Below, piece by piece: positions 25,080 through 37,370 of a DNA stretch of 64,000 nucleotides. Position 1 is the first letter of the stretch, and the number at the start of each line of letters is the position of its first letter. The DNA is from Tolypocladium sp. Sup5 PDA-1 (Eukaryota > Ascomycota > Sordariomycetes > Hypocreales > Ophiocordycipitaceae): contig JPHH03000022.1 of assembly GCA_000750105.3 (NCBI GenBank), positions 186,001 through 250,000 of the forward strand, written 5' to 3'. The position numbers and the translations under genes are program-made. A model generated the notes under the pieces. It was not told where the DNA came from. It did no database searches and saw only the letters and a list, made by a program, of their open reading frames with translations.

Positions 25080-27215
25080 CGACCTCTCTCTGTGTTCATC
25101 TCATGACCCTGGCCACCATGGATCTCGGGGTCTCACGAGCTGAGTCGCCCCGTGAGTGTTTGTTGTTTCATGAATGGACCGGCCGTTGAATTTCCAACCT
25201 TGACTCCCGGATATGCGTCTTGCACTCTCTGTTCTCCTTCTATTCCACGGATGGGTACCCCTGGACTCTGGATGGCGCCGCTTGACGTTGCAAGTTTGCA
25301 ACTCATGGATGTTTGACTGGATAATACTGTTTGGTGGCTCCTCAGCCACCTGAATCGGCATGCGAAAGACCCTGGATACACCAACTCGCGTTTTGCGCTC
25401 AAGCCGTTTTGGCGCACGACTCTGAGCGCGCATATCACTTTCGAGCCGTGGCCTCTTTGCTTTTTTTTTATGGACGAGTCGCTCAGCTTGGTCTCTGTCG
25501 ACTACTTCACGGCCCTGGATGAATCATGTTGCATATGTTTTATACTGCGCTATCGGCGCAGGCGGGGAAAAGACGGGCACCGCGGCACGCCCCCTTTGGA
25601 TAGTTTGTTACGCGACCTTGCTGCCTGGACCAGCCTTCCAGTGGACTTCTCTTGCCTGGATCTGATTTGCATTGTGTCTTCTCTGTCTCTCAACCGGCCA
25701 CGATGATCCCTGGACGTCTGCCGACCTCTTTCAATAGAACGGCAAGGCCACTGTCCAGGCAGCAGGGTAAGTCATGTTGAGTCTGTATATACTAGCCAGA
25801 TTCTTAAGAAGGATTCCTCTCCCGCCCATGTACCTCTCCCTGTTTGTTGTCCCAGGATTTCGACCGCGGACCTGAACGTTTAGGTTTTGACGGAACTGAC
25901 CTTAATGACGCTTTAGCAGCTAGACAGCCGGCTCTGGTACTTTGATCTTTCCTGGACGGTGCTCAACCACCCTTGATGTGCAATTGCTCGACGGGCGTGG
26001 AGCCCAACTCCTTGGTTGGGCTGCAATTCTTGTTCTTCATTATGAACACGGCGATCCAAGCTATATATGGCCCTACATTTGGTTGCTCCCGGATTCTACT
26101 GGATCACCACTTGCCAGGCTGGACTTTACTCATCCGGATCACAAGGACCATGCCATTTTGTGCTGATAAATTTTTACTCGAGGATTTCGATCCAGAACGA
26201 GTTTATCAATCTTTTGGACTTCGCCAGTCTACAACTGCCCGGCAGTATCCGCATCACATCTATCTTGAGGCAAAACCTGTGGTGAGGCTATCTTCACTAA
26301 CATGGCCCGACCTTTCCAATGGATGTGAGGCACAGTCCCCCATTTTCCTGGCGTGCCACGCGGGTCACAACATATCACCCTTTTTGCTGCGTGACACTTG
26401 GACTCGGCTTTGATTGCTTTTGCAGTCGTCTGGTTCAGTTCCTGCTGGGATGCCCATGGTCTTGGTTGAGAACGCCTGGTCTCGACCTTCTTGAACACCA
26501 AGCCCAGGCTGGCTGATCCTGGAACATGGACTACATGCAATATCGCGCCCTGGAGGTCTTATTTGATTTCGTTGTTCAGCCCGAGCAATCTCCCGAGTTC
26601 CAACAGCAAAGTGTTTTTGCGCATCTGGCACGGAATAATCAGGAGGAAAATTTGAGCGGCGGACCGTTGGACTTTTAGGACCCGGGTTCCAGGCTTCCAG
26701 AACGAAGAGGATAGAAGGCGGGCATGGATGAATCTGTACGGTGGATCAGGGGCCAGGGGAGGATGGTGCGCAGAGGGCTACGGGTTCATGATTGCGTTGG
26801 GAGATGCTAGAGGGAGGCTGTTTGAAGACTGTTAGCAAGGAGTTTGGTTGTTTTCACGGCAGTTGACTTGATTGAGACTTAATGACTGGGCGCGGGGGAC
26901 GAATTGATGACTTTGGCATGCTGGAGATCCATTTGGCTTGGTGATTTGGAGCAGACTGTCGGTTGATTCAGTGGTTCTTGGTTTAATGGCGAGCGTGATA
27001 CCCAACACTTATAGACGACGCACTGCTGCGGCTGTGAAACGAACAATTACTATCAAGGGACTAATAAGTGACAATTACTATCAAATGACTGACGAACGCA
27101 CAGGCGCAGATACTGCGGTCGCCGATCCGAATAAAGATAATTTCATTTCAACCCCCTTTCCGCCCAACTTCGTTGTTTCCCTTGCTGCGACTGGATGTTG
27201 CAAACTATCCCGTCC
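25080..27215. other. Intergenic region between convergent genes
   Basis: This region follows the RfeG-like stop and precedes the stop of the minus-strand gene. I see no supported gene. The first few hundred bases are probably 3' untranslated sequence. Confidence 0.45.
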
Positions 27216-27941
27216 TCAAAATGCCCCTGCGGACATGGCCCGTTCCGCTCGTGCGTATGACGTTTCGTCTGCTCGAATGGCCCTGCCGGTCAGGCTCATG
27301 TCGAGGATGCCAGCGCGATCGGCCTTGGCGATGATGCTGTTGGTCCACTCCCGTGAGCCTACTAGCCGCGTCCAGGCGAGCGCCCGGCTGCCGTTCTCGG
27401 ACTTGAAATACAGCGGAGGGGCGTTGCGGCGACAAATCTCCTTGAAGCGGTCGAAGTCCGCGGGGGCAACGGTCCCGACGAGGGTCTTCACGCGGAGCGG
27501 GAGCGGCATGGCGCGCTCTGGCTCGGCGCCTCGGAGCTCGGAATAGCGTAGGCCGGACGCGGAGGAGCCGGTGATGTGGAGGTACTCCCCGCGGTTTTGG
27601 CCCTCGTTTCTGGTGTGGACGAAGATCTTGTGGTGCGTGTGCTCCGCGCCCTCGTACACGAGGTGGTAGACACCGTACCGGGCCATCCGCTTCACGGCCG
27701 GGGCTGCGGGGCCTCCGAGCCTTCCGACATAGGGGGCAAGGCCGGGGGGGAGAGGGAGGACTCTCGAAGGAGGCAGGCCGTTCGGCTGCCGAGGAGCCGT
27801 GGCGGCCCTGAGAGTGGGACCGGTGGCCGGGCGGTTGTCGTTGCGAGGGCAGTGGGTGTAGAAGACGGCCACATGGAGGCAGAAGCCTCGGGCTGCAGCC
27901 TGACTGTCGCAGCAAAACTCGTGCCAGGTGGCGCGTTCCAT
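27216..27941 (-). CDS. Fungal protein of unknown function, 241 residues
   Basis: A single uninterrupted frame with an ATG at 27941 encodes 241 residues with no signal peptide or membrane helix. The centre looks like a compact domain: GVYHLVYEGAEHTHHKIFVH, then EYLHITGSSASGLRYSELRG, then LVGTVAPADFDRFKEICRR, and near the end a W-T-x-x-I-I motif. This pattern resembles fungal domain-of-unknown-function proteins found in many copies in Pezizomycotina (possibly DUF6914, from memory). No catalytic motif is evident. The opposite strand carries shorter open frames that I treat as shadows because their sequence is low complexity. Confidence 0.65.
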   Translation of the reverse strand: MERATWHEFCCDSQAAARGFCLHVAVFYTHCPRNDNRPATGPTLRAATAPRQPNGLPPSRVLPLPPGLAPYVGRLGGPAAPAVKRMARYGVYHLVYEGAEHTHHKIFVHTRNEGQNRGEYLHITGSSASGLRYSELRGAEPERAMPLPLRVKTLVGTVAPADFDRFKEICRRNAPPLYFKSENGSRALAWTRLVGSREWTNSIIAKADRAGILDMSLTGRAIRADETSYARAERAMSAGAF

Positions 27942-30900
27942 GATGATTGATGTTGGGTGGTTTGGTGCAAGGAACTGGCTGAAGAGTGGAAGAGAGAGAG
28001 AGTAACCGAATAAGCCTTGAAGGTGTTCTATGTGCGCGTCAAGGATATCTGAGGCTAGCCCCTGGAAGATTTTTCTGGCAAGTGAAGCTCTGTTCTCGAG
28101 TTGTCTTGAACCAAGAGCACCTCAAATGCCCCGAACAGAGCTCTGTTATATACCCCTTTGCCTGGTTTTCTTTTTTGTTCGGTTTCACATGTTGGATCGA
28201 ACCTCTCTCTGTCTCGTGATATTCTCCTCATCGCTGCTCGGTGGTTTATTGCAGCGGTCGCCGAGGCGCGCCCAACGCTCGTCACCAAGTACGGACACAA
28301 ACAAGCTCCGTCTGCAGCCACACACGATGGAGCTAGGAGGAATACACATGCAATGGATGTCAGGACGTTGGTTCAGAGTAACATGGCGTCAAACTCTTGA
28401 TGGGCAGCGGGGATGCTGGACGAGGTGTGTGGAGAGGCATCGAGCCAGTGTCTAGCCTTCGAATAGCCGCGCGGCGGGCCGTTGTCCGCGAACTGCTGGG
28501 GATTACCTGCTAACCTTGGGGGCGCCATGTTGCAGGGCTGAACGCAATGGGGGTAGAGAGACCCGAGACGGCTGGCCTGATGGCGCTGCCCTCGTGAGAT
28601 GTGTCCGTGCTGGCGATGCAGCCATCACTCGAGAACGCTCGAGTCGGCTATCGGTACATGGGGATTCGTGGCCCTTCCCTCAGTTCAAGGATGAGCCTGT
28701 TTGATCTTGAAATATCGGCGATTGAGGAGGTTCGTGCATATTCTGTGCACGTTGGGTTGTATCCAGGATGGGGCCCTCGGGACTCCTCACCAAGCATGCC
28801 TTGTATCAGCCGGACAAGCTTTCTGACGTGAACGCAAATAGAGCTGTACCTGATCCTGATGTAATAGTACGAAAAGCAACCGCGTTCATGTTCAGATCCG
28901 GATGTCGCAAACAGATGTCCATCTCGTCCCCTCCATACGCAGCACACAACAACACTCCCTATACATCACTGGCAGAGCGCCTCCTCAAACTTAGAAACCT
29001 TCCCATCAACTTACAGGTAGCTTGTTATTTTCCACATCGCAGCTGCTGCCTGAAGACACCATAGTTTGCGCATGCTGCGGCGATACGGGCGCTCTACTTG
29101 GCATCCATCACATGAGCATCCCGAACCTGAGTCACGTTCGGCATAGGTTTGAACATATACCAGACCCATATGGCCGATACAAGGCCACGAGAGCTTGAGC
29201 AGTTTTTGGGGGGATGGTACAATGGTGATGTAACCATGCAGCAGCGTTTGGGCTTTCCCAGGGGTTCACAGATCGTCACGCCGCCCGTTGCCGCCCATCC
29301 ACCAGGAGTCAGGAAGACGATCTCGAAGGAATTTTCCGTCGCAGTCTCCCATCATCACTGTGCATCTTTTCATGAATTCTACCAACTTCCGAGAGTCGTC
29401 ACCAGAACTCTACCAGGAGAAAAATTGGTACACGGGGACCATGCTCCTCGTCGGTGTATCGTCGATCACGGAGGCACTAGATATTCCCCCCTCCATTATA
29501 CACCAAGAATCGGGCCGTCCATCTGTAGTTCCATGAGTACAGCAAATGAGGCATGGAGCACTTTCTATCTGGCGCGTCATAAACTCGTGTCGTGGTGTTT
29601 AGCTCACGCCACGCATACGCTACATGGCGGAAGTTACCCTGGCATTCGGCTGATTTCCCTACTCCCCGCCCGCGCTTCTTTTAGCTCCAAGGCTAACACT
29701 TGATCTTGAGACCTGAACTCGCCTAATCGCTGTTTCTATTGGATTGTTGGGTCGACGAGACACCGCTGCTGGGCTCCATCACGGCGGGAGTAGAGTCGCA
29801 GCCGTGGCCATCGAATGCCGTGTCAGGCCAAGCTTTGTCGTCGCCAGCTCCACCCCGGATGTCATACAGAAGCTTCTTAGCCTTTCTACGTTGAATCATT
29901 GGCCAAGGGTCTTCAGGTGTGGTTAGAGGTGACAAAGTTCGTTCTCGTTGCTTGTGGAGCGCATGAGGCTTGGGCCAGAAGGAATTATTGATTCTAATTT
30001 TACCCGAAACACACTCGCAGTCGCTAACGAATGCGTGGGCTCTTTTGTAAAGAGTTCCAGGACTGGGACACTCGTATGGAAGTGGGGAGCAAGGGATACC
30101 GCACACGCACGTGTGCCAACGAGGCGAACCCGCAACGGCGCGAGGACAGAGTTTTTGGTGACTAGATCTTGAACTCTGGAGAATTGCTGCGGCGAGGGTC
30201 AGGTGAGGCAGTCCCCGTTACGGGAGTGCCAAAAGCGTCTTGAACTTTCAATGCCGCCCTAGAGGCACTACGAAACCCACGTCTGTAGACCTCTGATAAG
30301 CGCGAGATGTTTTTGCGACAAGGCACTGCGTAGAGCGCGATGATGCCGTGGCATGTTATCCGGCAATGGCCCCCGAGAGCTCGTCCACGCAGCATCTACA
30401 TCCATTGTCCAACGCGAAACGGGCCGATAAACCCTTGTGTCGTGTTGGTAACTTGGACGATTGCAATGCGGCTGGAGCCAGCAGCTCGAGACGATCTGTT
30501 CCACCTGGCCCTTAGACGGCGGCTGCAGGCCTCTCACGATGAGAAGTTGGGCAACGTAACGCTGTCCTGAGAAGGACAACGAATGCTCGTCGTTGGGGGA
30601 TCAAATTCTTGGCCAACGGTGGAGTTTGGGCGGCAACGATGAGGATGGAGATGAGTCGGCTGACGTTCATCTTGGACCAAGTCGGTGCTGCATGGCATGA
30701 TCTGGAAGGCCTTGGGTCGTCTGCGACCGATCTCGATGGCTCCCTCGCTGCATCCCCAGTGCTGCCGCAGAAGCCCAGAGTTGGAGGCTCCGAAGCTCAA
30801 CCAACAGTCCCTTTGTCACCATTGGGCGAAATGAGAAGGCCTTGTAAACCCCTAAAACCGATAATCCGTATCGGAGATAGAATGCCCCTAGTGGTGAAGT

Positions 30901-32636
30901 CGCTGAGTAAGGTAGTGTCGAGAACAGGTCCACGTAGCGGCTGAGGTCCAGGAAGAGAAGCCTTCGGCCCTCTAGAGAATGAAGGCTGTTCCAAGTTGAA
31001 TGGTACAGTCCAAGAAGCTGCCCGAGAAGAGAAGCGGAAGCACTTTGATCTGTCCAGACGAGGAGATGGAAGGCAGTGAGTGGTCACTTGCAAGATGCTC
31101 AGTGCATGCCCAGCCTGCCTCACCAACACAGTCAGAAAGGTGCTCAGATCTCGTTGCGCAAGGTAGGTAGACAGAACTACACAGCCGCTCTGATTGACGC
31201 AGAAGAGGGCAACAATTACCTGCCTGAGGCTGCACCCGGCACCCGCTCTCGCCCATGGCGCACCATCATGGTGATCTCACCCCTTCCCCAAGCCTCACAC
31301 TACCGCAGTTTTTGCTCACCACGGGGCGAGAGCAGCTACTGTAATGGATCGCCTATAAGCATGGCGCCTAGTTTATGAGCTTTCGCGTGGACACGCAACT
31401 GGAGGCTGCTGGCAAGCATTGCGGCTCGAGAGCAAGCAGAGGTTGGAGATGCCAAATGCGAGCCCAAACGAGAAAGCGGTGTGTGCAACGCGTGGGACCC
31501 TTGCTGGCTAGTCGGCAGAACAGTTGTTCCATGTTGCCAGGCGCCAGGCACCAGAAGCACGCACTCGTAACGGGCAGGGGCCCTGGCGATTCCCCATCCG
31601 CAGATTAGCCTGAAGTGCGTATTGGTGCGTTGGGCAGCAACAGTTTCGCTGGAGCGCTGGACCCTGCAGTACGACACACCAATCGACGGGAGGCTCATGA
31701 TTTCCCTGCCCTACTCGTACTTCGTACTCGTACACTGGAGCTGTTGTAGCCTGAAAGGTGACCGCGACCAGTGGTGGGGAGAGACCCTTGCGGCCACATG
31801 GACGTTGTGAGGTACGAAGTACACTCCAAAGTACCACAGGAGAGCATTCCAGGCTGTCCATGCAGTTTCCTCGCGGCAGCACTACATTTACCTATCCAGG
31901 GAATGAATGCTTTTGCTGTAGCCCGTCTCGTACGCTGCCGGCGGGCGCTGACTTCAACCGGCCTGCACGGACGCACGGCCATCGCCTGAACGAACAGCAT
32001 TCACACCGCCGCACGGTTGGAGATGGGCGCTCAGGCGAGGGGCAGAAGAAGCCTTGGTTGGAGACCCCAGCGGAATGCAAGTAACCGTACGGAGTAGAGA
32101 CCACTCGATTAACTGCAAACCCCATGTGATTTATGTGGCTTTTGTGAGCCGTCCAGGCGTTTCCTCGTCACATTCTAGGTACCTAACTTACTTGCTTTGG
32201 CCATGTGCCGTGGTTCGGGCTGCTGGGTCGGCAGGTACGAGAGCCATGCTTGCCATGCTTTATGTAAGCCACCAATATGTAATGAGGTCCCAATCAGAAT
32301 GGAGCAGCGTGACAAGCAGCAACACACGAATTTCGAAAAAGTCCCGTCCCTGGCACAGGCCCAGCCCACGCCACCAACTTCACCCATCGTCCTCGACCCC
32401 TTCGCGCTGCGAACCCTTTGGCTCGCCTCGCCTCGCACATTGATACCCGCCCGCCTGGCTCACCCGCTCCGTCTCGTCAGCCTGGCTGCACTTGGCGCCC
32501 CGTGCGTGCACCAGAAGTCCCGGAACCGCTTCGCCCGCACCGCGAGGGATAGATGCCCCGCCATCCACTCACCCTACTCTGAGCGCATCAACAACTCCGA
32601 CCGACCATCATCGTATCCTCCTCTGCCGCCGCCGAC
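27942..32636. other. Gene-free intergenic region upstream of the importin gene
   Basis: Nearly 4.7 kb with only short frames; none has domain-like sequence or convincing splice signals. Palindromic GTAC-motif copies lie at 31711-31733, 31811-31822 and 32085-32097. From about 32370 to 32636 the sequence becomes C-rich with CCTCGCCTCGC blocks and is the likely leader of the importin gene. Confidence 0.45.
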
Positions 32637-35600
32637 ATGGATTCTGCCGCCGTCAGGGGCCTGCTGGCCGCGAGCTTGGACGCAGATGCCGACAGCCGCC
32701 GCCGGGCTGAGCTTCAGCTGAAGCAGGTACGTTACTGGCCTTGAACCCGGCCCTTGTTGGCCTCTCGTGTCCGTCGATGACCGCATGCCTCGTTCGCGAC
32801 GAGGCGCGATATGCGGACCGTGGTCGTAGCGGTGGCTTTGACTTGTGCTGGGACCAGTCCAGCTCCAAAAATTGCCCTGGACGGCGATGCTAATGCCTGT
32901 CCCCGCCATTCTAGGTCGAAGAGCATGCCGGCTTCATGGACTGCCTGTTCCAGATCTTGCAGGCCGAGCAGGATGCAAGCGTCCGTCTCTCGAGTATGTT
33001 GCCCCTCCGCTGCCCACATCTCAATCTTGCGGGAGCACCGTGCAGCCTGCTGACATTGCCTGCCAACAGCTGTCATCTACATAAAAAATCGCGTCAACCG
33101 TTCCTGGTACCAGTCCGACCAGTTCACCAACGAAACCTTGATACCCGAAGATGAAAAGGCCCGCATCCGCGATATCTTGGTGCCAGTCTTGGCATCGTCC
33201 GAAGGCCCTGTGCGCCAACAGCTCGTCCCAGTCCTCCAGCGCATTCTGCAATGCGACTTTCCCGGGCAATGGCCACGCTTCATCGAGTTCACCATGGAGC
33301 TGCTGAACACGAACAGCCCCACCTCTGTCCATGCTGGCCTGCAGTGTCTGCTTGCTCTGTGCCGCGCTTTCCGCTATAAGTCGACGGACAACCACGATAG
33401 GCAGCACTTTGACAGCATCGTCGAGACGAGCTTTCCCCGCTTGATGGCAATCTGCAGCGAACTGGTCAACCAGGAGAGCGATGAGGCTGGCGAGATGCTG
33501 CACCTGGCCTTGAAGGCTTACAAGCATGCAACCTGGGTATGGCAACCACCTCGTCGAGACTGTGATGTGACTTTGGACTAACGTTTACAAAAGCTGGAGT
33601 TGTCTCCGTACCTGCGGCAGCAACAGGTCAACATCGCCTGGTGCACCGTCTTCCTCCAGACCGTTGCCAAGGCGGCTCCGCCAAATGCCATGCAAGGCGA
33701 TCAATTCGACCGTGAGAAGCACCACTGGTGGAAGGCCAAGAAGTGGGCCTACTTCAACCTCAACCGCCTCTTTATCAGGTTCGTGGACATTGTGTCTGAA
33801 GTTCGTCGGCATGTTGCTAACAGTGTACAGACACGGGAACCCCGCGAGCCCTGGCAAGGGCGACGAGGCCGCACAGTTTGCCAAGGACTTCACCACAAAC
33901 ATTGCTCCCGAGATCTTGACGCATTACCTCCAAGAGATCGAGAAGTGGGTGGCCAAGACTGCTTGGCTCAGCCGGCCCTGCCTCTCCTACACGCTTGTCT
34001 TCCTCGACGAGTCCGTCCGGCCCAAGGAGATGTGGACGCATCTCAAGGCACACCTGACCAACCTCGTCACTCACTTTGTCTTCCCGGTGCTCTGCCTGAC
34101 CGAAGATGACGTTGAGCAGTTTGAGGAGGAGCCGGAGGAGTACCTCCACCGGAAACTCAACTACTTCGAAGAGGCATCTGCTCCGGATGTCGCCGCCACC
34201 AACTTCCTTGTCAACCTCACCAAGAATCGCCGGAAAGAGACGTTTGAGATCCTCAAGTTTGTCAATGCTGTTGTGAACGAGTACGAGCAATCCCCGGACG
34301 ACAAGAAGAACCACATTGCCAAGGAGGGCGCTTTGAGAATGATTGGGACGTTGGCTCCCGTCATCCTCAGCAAGAAGAGTCCCATTGCCGATCAGGTCGA
34401 ATACTTCCTGGTTCGGTACGTGTTCCCGGACTTCACCAGCGCCCAGGGCTATCTCCGTGCCCGAGCTTGTGACACCATCGAGAAGTTTGAGCAACTGAAC
34501 TTCCAGGACCAAAACAACCTGCTCACCATCTACCGGCACATCCTGGACTGCATGGCGGATCCCGCGCTGCCTGTCCGAGTCACTGCTGCTCTGGCACTGC
34601 AGCCTCTCATCAGGCACGATGTGATCCGAACCAGCATGCAGCAGAGCATCCCGACCATCATGCAGCAGCTTCTCAAGCTGGCAAATGAGGCAGACATCGA
34701 TGCGCTGGCGAACGTCATGGAGGACTTTGTCGAGGTCTTTGCGACCGAGCTCACCCCCTTTGCCGTCGCCCTCTGCGAGCAGTTGCGTGACACGTATCTG
34801 CGCATTGTGCGTGAGCTCCTCGAGAAGGAGAACAAGGCTGGCGACGATGGCGAGTCGTACGCCGACTATGATGACAAGAGCATCACTGCCCTCGGTGTTT
34901 TGCAGACCATCGGGACCCTCATTCTCACCCTTGAGAGCACTCCCGATGTCCTTCTCCACATCGAGGCAGTGCTGATGCCGGTTATCAAGATCACTCTCGA
35001 GAACAAGCTCTACGGTAAGCAAATGGCCCTCGCGTAGATTGTGAGGTTGAAGATACGGCAAGCCTAACAGGGAAGCAGATCTCTATAACGAAGTATTTGA
35101 GATTATCGACAGCTGCACGTTTGCCGCCAAGGGCATCTCGGGCAACATGTGGCAGGCCTTTGAGCTGATCCACACCACCTTCAAGGCCGGCGCCGAGTAC
35201 TACCTGGAAGACATGCTCCCCGCGCTGGACAACTTCGTGCAGTACGGCGTGCCCCAGCTGGCCCAGAAACCGGAATACGTTCAGGCCCTGTACTCGATGG
35301 TGGCCGACATGTTCACAGAGAGCGTCCAGGGTGGTGTAGAGAGGATCTGCGCATGCAAGCTTGCCGAGGCCATGATGCTGAGCCTGCGGGGCCACATTGA
35401 CAGCTGCGTCGAGGGCTTCATTGTCATGGCAATGAACATTCTGGCTGCCCAGGAAGTCCGGATCAAGAGTTACAAGATCCATCTTATGGAAATGGTCATC
35501 AACTCCATCCACTACAACCCCATGCTGGCACTGCAAGTGCTGGAGAACAAGGGGTGGACAAACCGGTTCTTCAGCCTGTGGTTTGGCAGCATGACCTCGT

Positions 35601-36425
35601 TCAGCCGCGTCCACGACAAGAAACTGTGCATCGTGGCCATCTCAGCGCTGCTGAGCGTGAACCACGAGCAGGTTCCTGCCAGCGTGTCCGTCGGATGGCC
35701 GCGGCTGCTCCAGGGCATCACCGAGCTGTTCAGAACTCTTCCAAACGCCATGAGGAGTAAGTACTTTTGACTTCTGCACACCCCAGCAGCATACTAACTC
35801 GGGACAACAGACCGTGAAGAGGCTCTGCGGGACGACTTCCAGCTCGAGTCCACATACGACTACGGCGAGGACGATGAGTGGGACGAGGACGAGGCCAACT
35901 GGAACGGCGAGGAAGAAGTCGCCGAGGAGGAGACGACCGAAACCAAGGACGAGAGCAAGGCTTATCTGGAGTTTTTGAACGACGAGGTAGGAGAACGTTG
36001 CCGAGATGTGCCGAGGAAACGTTTGCTGACGAATGCGACAGGCCCAGAAGTTCAGCCGTGCCGTTGACGATGTCGATGACGATGAGCTTGGGGAGGATAG
36101 TGTCCTTCTCGAATCTCCCCTGGATAAGATTGAGCCCTACCAGCTGTTCAAGGGTACACTGCTGAGTAAGTTTGCTGAGATGAGCCTCGTGCGCGTCATT
36201 TGCCCCTTGATTCCCGTTGCTGACTGTTTGTCTTTTTCAGAAATGCAACAAGAACAGCCCCAGTTCTACACCAACCTCGCTGGCCATCTTTCCGCAGAGG
36301 AGCAAAATATGATCCAGACGATCATGGTCAAGGCGGACGAGGTGGCTGCCCAGCTGGCGCAGCAAGAGCAGCTTTTGGCACAGCAACAAGGACAGCTTCC
36401 GACGGGCACCGCACCGCCAAGTTAG
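32637..36425 (+). CDS. NMD5: Importin-beta family nuclear transport receptor (Nmd5/importin-7/8 type)
   Basis: Nine exons, 32637-32726, 32915-32993, 33070-33536, 33594-33778, 33831-35014, 35079-35756, 35811-35986, 36042-36165 and 36241-36425, join in frame to 1055 residues, near yeast Nmd5 (1048). The first ~100 residues form the importin-beta N-terminal domain that binds RanGTP (KQVEEHAGFMDCLFQILQAE, then VIYIKNRVNRSWY). HEAT-type helical pairs follow, including RILQCDFPGQWPRFIEF, which matches importin-7/8. Near residues 890-965 there is an acidic cluster (YGEDDEWDEDEANWNGEEE), and the C terminus is Gln-rich. The family carries cargo such as TFIIS, ribosomal proteins or MAP kinases into the nucleus through pores. 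Sxm1 is the closest alternative; length favours Nmd5. The second exon set is fixed by splice phase and typical branch sites such as GGACTAACG before exon 4. Confidence 0.93.
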
Positions 36426-37370
36426 ATGGTGACGCCGGCAACGTGTACGATGGAACCTGTACCTTTCGGACCGAAGCCAGGTCCTCCGGAGACAATGATG
36501 GGAGCAATCTACCCAAGTCTCAAGAGGTGATGAGGAAGGCCTGAAATGTGCGGGCGCGGCTATACCTACGAGTTTTGCATGCTGGATCGAGAGAGGAAGA
36601 TGAGACGTTGCATAAGCTGCTCCTGCCGGTTGGGAAAGCCCAGTGGTGCTCGAATGACTGTGGACCCGGTGTGCTACCAGCGGTCGAGGCAGAGAGGATG
36701 ACGGGGGCAAGCATCCCGGTGGTATCTGATGAAGGCTGTCTGGCGGTTGAGCAGTACAAGTGTGCTTTTGGCGTCGACGATGCCAGTCTGATTGACAACG
36801 AAACAACGGGCCGACGATGTTGGGACGAGGCGACGAAGAAGAGTGTTGAGCAAAACATTAGAGAATACAAAAAAAAGAGAGATAGCACCACTTGGTGAGA
36901 CTTGTTCATGTGAAGCATACATGGCACTCGTGGTGTTGGTGTAACTGCCAGTCGTGGTTGATGTGTCAGGTAGGTACTCCTTTGGTGTTGGTGGAGGTGG
37001 TGCTTCGGCGCATTCCGCTCGCCGGCGGTGGCCGCCCTGGGGCCCGCTGCATGTTCTAGACTGCCGACTCCACCTCAGTCCGACCCCGACGACTCACCTT
37101 GGCATCAACGTCTCAACAACATCGCATCCCCAGAGTCTCTCTTCCCCCTCCTCTCCCCCTGTTTCTCGAATGCACAGCTACCCGCGTTCTCACACCCTCT
37201 TGTTTCCCGCTTCCAGCGTCCCTGTCGATCGAGACTGCATACCGCATAAGGCTCTCGTTGGTTCAAGTGCAAGCGACCCCTCATTGGGCTACACTGGACG
37301 ACGCCTGAGACGAGGTACCTTTTATCGTGGTTAAACGAGGGGACGGCGTCTTCTGTCCGTCTCGGTCAGG
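36426..37370. other. Intergenic region between importin and ISN1 genes
   Basis: About 945 bases. The 5' part is probable 3' UTR of the importin gene; from about 37060 to 37220 the sequence is pyrimidine-rich (CTCTTCCCCCTCCTCTCCCC), fitting the promoter or leader of the downstream gene. No additional gene is supported. Confidence 0.5.

Noticed and set aside
33817..35061. 414-codon minus-strand frame opposite the importin gene
   Set aside because: Antisense to conserved HEAT-repeat exons; Leu/Val-rich without recognisable domain.
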